DNA from: Miltoncostaea oceani
GTDB lineage: Bacteria; Actinomycetota; Thermoleophilia; Miltoncostaeales; Miltoncostaeaceae
Length of the DNA: 64,000 nt
Direction: 5' to 3'
Assembly: GCF_018141545.1 (NCBI RefSeq)
Contig: NZ_CP064356.1
Location: 2,369,001-2,433,000 of the forward strand
The position numbers and the translations under genes were made by a program. The first letter of the stretch is position 1. Each line of letters begins with the position of its first letter. This document shows, piece by piece, positions 59,644-64,000 of the stretch. Below the pieces are notes generated by a model. It saw only the letters and a program-made list of their open reading frames with translations. It was not told the origin of the DNA and did no database searches.

Positions 59644-60624
59644 CTAGCGCACCGGCGGGGCGGGGGGAGCGACCTCGGCGGGGTCGTGGGCGAGCGGGAG
59701 CTCGGCGGGCGGGTCGTTGCGCGTCGCCCACAGGGACGCGAGGACCGACGTGCCGAGCACCACCACCACGGCGCCGAGGGTGATGTAGACCGGCGGGTGG
59801 TAGACGTCGGACAGGAGCATCTTCGTGCCGACGAGGCCGAGCACCACCGCGAGGCCGTAGTTCAGGTACTTGAAGCGGGTCAGCATCCCGACGATCACGA
59901 AGTACATCGCGCGGAGGCCCATGAGCGCGAAGACGTTCGCGGCGAGGACGATGAACGCCTCGTCGGTGACGGCGAAGATCGCCGGGATCGAGTCGATCGC
60001 GAAGACGACGTCGGTGCTCGCCACCACCAGCAGCACCGCGAAGACGGGGGTCGCGAGCTTGCGGCCGCCCTCCCGCACCCACACGCTGTTGCCGTGGTAT
60101 TCGCTGGTGCTCGGCACGAAGCGGTTGACGAGCAGCAGCAGCTTGTTGCGGCTCGGGTCGACGTGGTCCCCGGTGCTCCGCGCGAGCCGGTAGGCGGTGA
60201 ACACGAGGAACGCCCCAAAGATGTAGATCACCCAGTGGGCGGCCCCGAGGGCGACGGCCCCGATCGCGATGAAGATGCCGCGGAAGACGAGGGCGCCGAG
60301 CACGCCGAACAGGAGCACCCGGGGCTGGACCTCCACCGGGACCGCGAAGTACGTGAAGATCACGGCGAAGACGAACAGGTTGTCGATCGAGAGGCTCCAC
60401 TCGATCAGGTAGCCCGAGAGGTACTCGCCGGCGGCGGTCCCGCCCTGGGTGGCGCCCATGATCCCCGCGAACGACAGGCCGAGCGCGATCCAGCACGCGC
60501 TCCAGAGGGCCGCCGTCCGCACGCTGACCGCCTTGCCGCCGCGACCGAAGACGAGCAGGTCGATCGACGCGAGTACGGGCACGGCCAGGATGAGGGCGAT
60601 CCATGCCCAGATGGGCGGTTCCAT
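59644..60624 (-). CDS. terC: TerC-family integral membrane protein
   Basis: 326 residues, ATG with GGAGGAGTCCC upstream. Eight to nine helices with the TerC pattern: GEYLSGYLIEWSLSIDNLFV (conserved acidic residues), FAVIFTYFAVPVEVQPRVLL, VVASTDVVFAIDSIPAIFAV and FALMGLRAMYFVIVGMLTR. TerC proteins are linked to tellurite resistance and to manganese export (Alx-type). It probably moves Mn or related cations. It is convergent with the GH26 gene and carries the IS481 at its stop codon. Confidence 0.9.
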   Translation of the reverse strand: MEPPIWAWIALILAVPVLASIDLLVFGRGGKAVSVRTAALWSACWIALGLSFAGIMGATQGGTAAGEYLSGYLIEWSLSIDNLFVFAVIFTYFAVPVEVQPRVLLFGVLGALVFRGIFIAIGAVALGAAHWVIYIFGAFLVFTAYRLARSTGDHVDPSRNKLLLLVNRFVPSTSEYHGNSVWVREGGRKLATPVFAVLLVVASTDVVFAIDSIPAIFAVTDEAFIVLAANVFALMGLRAMYFVIVGMLTRFKYLNYGLAVVLGLVGTKMLLSDVYHPPVYITLGAVVVVLGTSVLASLWATRNDPPAELPLAHDPAEVAPPAPPVR

Positions 60625-60836
60625 GGGACTCCTCCGACGCGGTCGGGTGGGCCGAGCGCCGAAAGGTCTCCCCCAACCCCGCCGCGGTGGACGGGGCCGG
60701 CGTCACCGGGCCGTGGGCCGTATTGACGATGACGCCGTGTCGGGGTACTCCCCTCGCGGACCGGGGGATCCTAGCGCGCCGGGTCGCCGTCACCGGGTCG
60801 CGCCAACCTTCGGCGGCGGGCGGTGTCGGTGAGGTC

Positions 60837-61265
60837 ATGAGGATCGCCGAGATCTCGATGCTGCCCTCCGGCCCGGCGGCGCCCGCCGCCATCCGCGCGA
60901 CGATCGACGCCCTGTCGGTCCTGTCCGCGGACGTGCGCGCCGACATCCGCCTGCTGGCGTCCCAGCTCGCCACGTCGCCGGAGGTGATCGGGCGGGCCCG
61001 CGACGGGGCCGTCCTCGGTCTGCGCATCGACCGGCGACCCGGGATCGTGCACGTCGAGCTCGAGGCCCACCGGACGGCGTCGCCCCGCGACCAGACGATC
61101 GCCGTCGCCGCCGGCCCGTGCCTGCTCGCGCGTGTCTGCGCCCGGTGGGGCATGGTCCACGACGGCGCCACCACCGTCGCGTGGTTCGAGATCGACGACC
61201 CCCCGGTGGCCGCGCCCTCGTTGTGCGCGGTCCCCCAGGTGCCCGCCGCCGCGGCGACCGGCTAG
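60837..61265 (+). CDS. Degenerate RsbW-like (HATPase) small protein
   Basis: 142 residues from the ATG at 60837. It looks like the actinobacterial anti-sigma/ATP-binding family: RADIRLLASQLATS where active members have LVSELVTNAVRH, and C-terminal ARVCARWGMVHDGATTVAWF matching their LADRWGV and VWFEL ending. The N-box Asn is missing and no G-boxes are visible, so ATP binding is doubtful. It could be a non-enzymatic partner in a sigma-control pathway. Its 3' end overlaps the convergent sigma-factor gene by four bases. Confidence 0.55.
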   Translation: MRIAEISMLPSGPAAPAAIRATIDALSVLSADVRADIRLLASQLATSPEVIGRARDGAVLGLRIDRRPGIVHVELEAHRTASPRDQTIAVAAGPCLLARVCARWGMVHDGATTVAWFEIDDPPVAAPSLCAVPQVPAAAATG

Positions 61266-63040
61266 CCGCGGCCTCCGCGGCCGGCCGGGGGACCGGACCC
61301 GGCCGCGGCGGTGGGCGCACCCGACCCCGAGGGTGGCCCGGCCTGGGCCGGGGATGCGGGCGCCCGCGCCGTCGAGGGCGGTGAGGACGAGGAGCCGCCA
61401 CCCCCGGAGGGGGCGGAGCCGGAGCCGGACGATGAGCCGGTGGTCGCGGGCGGACCGGTGCCGGCGGGCTGAGCCGCGTTCGCCGGCGGACCGGCGTCGG
61501 CGGGACGACCGGCGTTCGCCGGCGGCCCGGCGTCGGCGGGCGGACCGGCGCTCGCGGGCCGGCCGGCGTCGGCGGGCGGACCGGCGTCCGCGGGGGGACC
61601 CGCACCAACGGGACGACCGGCGTGCGCGGGCGGTCCCGCCCCTGCGGGCGGGCCCGCATGCGCCGGCGGTCCCGCATGCGCGGGCGGCCCGGCTCCTGCG
61701 GGCGCTCCGGCGTGGTCGGGCGGTCCCGCGCCCGTCCGGGCGGGGCGGCCCTCGCCGCCTCCGGTGGCGGGACGCGGACGCACCACGCGGGTCGCGACGG
61801 GGGCGGCGGCCGGCGCGGGATCGGCGGCGGTCGCGGTGGCGGCGGGGGTGGTGGCCGCGGCCGGGACCGCGACGGGTGCCGCCGCCGCGTCCGGCCCGGG
61901 GGTGGGATGCGGCGTGGCGGCCGCCACGACGGGGACGGCCGGTGTGCCGGCGACCCCGGAGGGCGGTGCCACCCGCGTGGCGGGCGTCGTCACCGGGGCT
62001 GCGGGTCGCGGCGCCGCGATCGGGGCGGCGGACGTGCCCGGGACGGTCGTGGCGTGCGTGTGCGCCACGGGCGCCGCCGGGGCGGACGGGCCGCCGGAGG
62101 AGATCGCGGGCAGGGTGACCGCGCCCCCGCCGATCACGGCGACGCTCACGAGGGCCGCCACCTTCGCGCCGACGCCGCCGGCCCCGGCGAGGACCGACAG
62201 GCCCGTGACCGAGGAGCCGCCCGTCGCGGCGCCCGAGGCCGTCACCGCCGCGCCCGACGACGTCGCCGAGCCGATGATGTGGGCCGCCGTCAGGGCGGGG
62301 ACGCCCGCCATCGCGGCGAGGTCGGTCTGGCGGCGGCCGATCGCCCCCTGGAAGCCGGCGCACGCGGCGCAGGTGCTGAGGTGGCTGCGGAGGCGGCGGG
62401 AGCGGATCACGCGGCCGTCGCCGTCCGAGACCGTCCGCCGCACGTCGGCGCAGGGGAGGTCGCGGCCGAGGTCCATGTCGTGGAGGGCCTCGCGGGCCTC
62501 GCGGATGAGGTGCTTCGCCGTGCCGGTCGTGGCCCCCTCGCCGAGCTTGTCGGCGATCTCGCGGTGCGACATCCCGCCGAGCTCGCGCAGCAGCAGCGCG
62601 GTGCGGGGCCGCTCGCCGAGGCTGCCGAGGTCCTCGCGCAGGCGCCGCATGCGGTCCCGCGACTCGCTCATCGCCTCGGGCTCGGAGCCGGGGTCCGGGG
62701 TGTCGGCCTCGAGCGACGTCCACGGGGGACGGTCACGGACGAGGTTGAGGCAGGTGTTGCGGGCGATCCGGTAGAGCCATGGCCGCAGGGCGATCGGTGT
62801 CGTCCCGCGGGAGAGGGCCCGGTGCGCCTTCAGCATCGTCGTCTGCAGCGCCTCCTCGGCGTCCTCCGCGGAGCCCGTGATGCTCCAGCAGTACCGCTGC
62901 AGCGGGTCGCGGTAGCGGGAGAACAGGTCCTCGAAGGCCCGTTCGTCACCGGCGCCGACCCGCACGGCGAGCGCCCGGTCGCGGGCGTCCGGAGCGGTAC
63001 CGGCCAGGAGGGGCTGCGCAGGGCGCGGGGTGGGGTTCAC
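61262..63040 (-). CDS. ECF sigma factor fused to anti-sigma zinc finger, membrane helix and repeat-rich tail
   Basis: 592 residues from the GTG at 63040 (start uncertain). Residues about 28-95 are sigma region 2 (ERAFEDLFSRYRDPLQRYCW, AEEALQTTMLKAHRAL). About 135-190 are region 4 (RPRTALLLRELGGMSHREIA). About 205-240 are a zf-HC2-type motif (DLPCADVR then RSHLSTCAACAGF), normally in a separate anti-sigma factor. A hydrophobic segment near 285-305 (KVAALVSVAVIGGGAVTLPA) would cross the membrane. The extracytoplasmic tail of about 280 residues is Pro/Ala/Gly-rich with a hexapeptide repeat. It looks like a sigma factor tethered to its own inhibitor and membrane sensor. Confidence 0.8.
   Translation of the reverse strand: MNPTPRPAQPLLAGTAPDARDRALAVRVGAGDERAFEDLFSRYRDPLQRYCWSITGSAEDAEEALQTTMLKAHRALSRGTTPIALRPWLYRIARNTCLNLVRDRPPWTSLEADTPDPGSEPEAMSESRDRMRRLREDLGSLGERPRTALLLRELGGMSHREIADKLGEGATTGTAKHLIREAREALHDMDLGRDLPCADVRRTVSDGDGRVIRSRRLRSHLSTCAACAGFQGAIGRRQTDLAAMAGVPALTAAHIIGSATSSGAAVTASGAATGGSSVTGLSVLAGAGGVGAKVAALVSVAVIGGGAVTLPAISSGGPSAPAAPVAHTHATTVPGTSAAPIAAPRPAAPVTTPATRVAPPSGVAGTPAVPVVAAATPHPTPGPDAAAAPVAVPAAATTPAATATAADPAPAAAPVATRVVRPRPATGGGEGRPARTGAGPPDHAGAPAGAGPPAHAGPPAHAGPPAGAGPPAHAGRPVGAGPPADAGPPADAGRPASAGPPADAGPPANAGRPADAGPPANAAQPAGTGPPATTGSSSGSGSAPSGGGGSSSSPPSTARAPASPAQAGPPSGSGAPTAAAGSGPPAGRGGRG
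61480..61740 (-). repeat. Hexapeptide tandem repeat region of the ECF fusion
   Basis: The tail repeats the six-residue unit A-G-[PR]-P-A-[DHGNSV] about 14 times. At DNA level it is a degenerate 18-bp tandem repeat. It gives an extended, flexible extracellular stalk and may vary by slippage. Confidence 0.8.
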
Positions 63041-63238
63041 ACGTGTCTCGCCGGTCCGGATGGGGCACGCGCCGCGGGTGCGGCGGGGGGGTGGAATCGC
63101 CAATCTATGCCAGCGGCGCGCCCGGTCCCACTACACGAACGGATAGGCGGATGTGTCGTTCCGGTCGCCGCGTGCCGATCGAAGCGGGACGACGCGGCCC
63201 CGCGGGGTCGTGTCGCCTCATCCATGGAAGGAGAACGC

Positions 63239-63568
63239 ATGAGACGGACCCTCAGCGCGATCGGGGCGCTCGCCGTGATCGGGACGATCGCGGTGCCCGC
63301 CCTCGCCGGCAACGGCGGAGGCGTGGCGCAGATCGAGATCTGCCACGCCACCTCGTCGGCGACGAACCCCTATGTGCTCATCCACCCCGCCTCGCCGGCG
63401 GTGGCCCACGCGCACGTGAAGCACCACGACGGCGGCGACGTCGTCCCGCCCTTCGAGTACAAGGGCAAGACGTACTCGTCGAACTGGGACGCCGACGGGC
63501 AGGCACTGCTCGCCCGCGGCTGCGTCGGCCCGCCCCCCGGTGGGGGCGGAGGCGGCGGGGAGTTCTGA
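63239..63568 (+). CDS. Small secreted protein with ICHAT-type domain
   Basis: 109 residues, ATG with AAGGAGAACGC upstream. A signal peptide (LSAIGALAVIGTIAVPALAG) is followed by IEICHATSSATNPYVLIHPA and AHAHVKHHDGGDVVPPFEY, a recurring surface-protein pattern in actinobacteria with a Cys and a His-rich stretch. It ends in a poly-Gly tail (PPPGGGGGGGEF). The His-rich segment may bind metal. Secreted; function unknown. It is divergent from the sigma-fusion gene. Confidence 0.65.
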   Translation: MRRTLSAIGALAVIGTIAVPALAGNGGGVAQIEICHATSSATNPYVLIHPASPAVAHAHVKHHDGGDVVPPFEYKGKTYSSNWDADGQALLARGCVGPPPGGGGGGGEF

Positions 63569-63716
63569 TCCCGGTGCCGGGGTGGTCGCAGGCACGCGGT
63601 CACCCCGGCTCCCGGGCCCCCGGCGTTGTGAGGTTTCCGTGATGCCCGTCACGTCCCGCCGTCCCGGAGCCGATGAGGACGTCGCCTCCGCACAGCGAGA
63701 TCGAGGAACCGGACCC

Positions 63717-64000
63717 ATGACGAAGACACCACTCCTGTTGGCGCTGTCGCTCGCGCTCGTCGCCGCGCCCGCCGCCGTCGCCCACCCGGACGCACCCGGT
63801 CACCACGGCGGGGACCGGGCCGGGACGCCGCCGCCCGCGAAGGACGGGGCCACGAAGGCGAAGGACCGGTCGAAGGCGAAGGGACCGAAGGGGACGCTGC
63901 ACCTCACCCAGGCGTGCGTCGTCTCCGGCGCGACCGCCACCGGCGTCGAGGTCGGACCGCTCAGCGTCAACCGCCACATGCGCGACGCCCTCGCCGGCGC
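63717..64000 (+). CDS. Secreted protein, N-terminal part (cut by window end)
   Basis: ATG at 63717 with GAGGAACCGG upstream; 94 codons are visible. A signal peptide (LLLALSLALVAAPAAVAHP) is followed by a His/Gly region, a Lys-rich linker (KDGATKAKDRSKAKGPKG) and the start of a strand-rich domain (TLHLTQACVVSGATATGVEV). The family cannot be decided from this fragment. It reads on past 64000. Confidence 0.6.
   Translation, partial: MTKTPLLLALSLALVAAPAAVAHPDAPGHHGGDRAGTPPPAKDGATKAKDRSKAKGPKGTLHLTQACVVSGATATGVEVGPLSVNRHMRDALAG

Noticed and set aside
61480-61740. CRISPR-like repeat array
   Set aside because: The repeats are 18-bp coding units of a hexapeptide stalk with no constant-length spacers; no cas genes are nearby.

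Overview
The window is chromosomal DNA from a very GC-rich bacterium. Dense GC-rich codons, frequent GTG starts, 1-13 bp gene overlaps and the families present (2TM-domain sensor kinases, SHOCT proteins, MMPL exporters, a sigma/anti-sigma fusion, an RsbW-like protein) point to Actinomycetota. A deep-branching class such as Thermoleophilia is plausible but only inferred. No rRNA, CRISPR array, phage structural genes or plasmid functions are visible.

Layout. 1-8.3 kb: end of a sensor kinase, a P-type cation ATPase, a SulP anion transporter and a CYTH-like/exopolyphosphatase fusion in one overlapping run, then a methyltransferase and a small PH-like protein. 8.4-11.4 kb: a small island bounded by a 46-bp repeat made from the 3' part of tRNA-Thr. 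11.4-21.8 kb: methyltransferase, M20 peptidase with a broken AbgT transporter, a full mrpA-G antiporter operon and a DHH phosphoesterase. 21.9-27 kb: DUF1348 protein, moeA, a NagZ-like glycosidase, msrB, an NlpC/P60 endopeptidase and a membrane protein. 27.0-28.9 kb: a second island, one DUF262/DUF1524 (GmrSD-like) gene inserted at the 3' end of a response-regulator gene, whose last 73 bp are duplicated. 28.8-38.5 kb: MMPL transporter/kinase/regulator operon, cupin, LuxR regulator, ThDP enzyme and aldehyde dehydrogenase. 38.7-43.9 kb: a GAF-GGDEF-HD-GYP protein, a tiny acidic ORF, SCO1 and two cupredoxins. 44-52 kb: RraA-like protein, FabF, MFS transporter, small membrane protein, glutaredoxin-like protein, cold-shock protein, YihY, SHOCT protein, thioesterase and a secreted protein. 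52.1-54.0 kb: a third island at tRNA-Pro. 54-60.6 kb: cellulose-synthase-like GT2 with PilZ, GH6 and GH26 hydrolases, an intact IS481-type element, and TerC. 60.8-64 kb: a degenerate RsbW-like protein, an ECF sigma factor fused to a zinc-finger/membrane/repeat tail, and two small secreted proteins (the last cut by the window end).

How the genes work together. The Mrp operon, SulP, P-type ATPase and TerC serve ion homeostasis. The GT2-PilZ, GH6 and GH26 genes look like a beta-glucan/exopolysaccharide module, which the GGDEF/HD-GYP protein could control through c-di-GMP. SCO1 and the cupredoxins suggest periplasmic or surface copper and electron transfer. Many transcription units end in long GC-rich hairpins that help fix gene boundaries.

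The most striking pattern is three small islands (about 3.0, 1.8 and 1.9 kb). Each is bounded by a duplication of the 3' end of its target (tRNA-Thr, a response-regulator gene, tRNA-Pro) and none has a visible recombinase. They look like cis-mobilizable elements moved by an integrase supplied in trans. Their cargo is a defence-type DUF262 nuclease, a beta-propeller gene with a decayed TerB_N gene, and an EcsC-like gene with a frameshifted helix-turn-helix gene.
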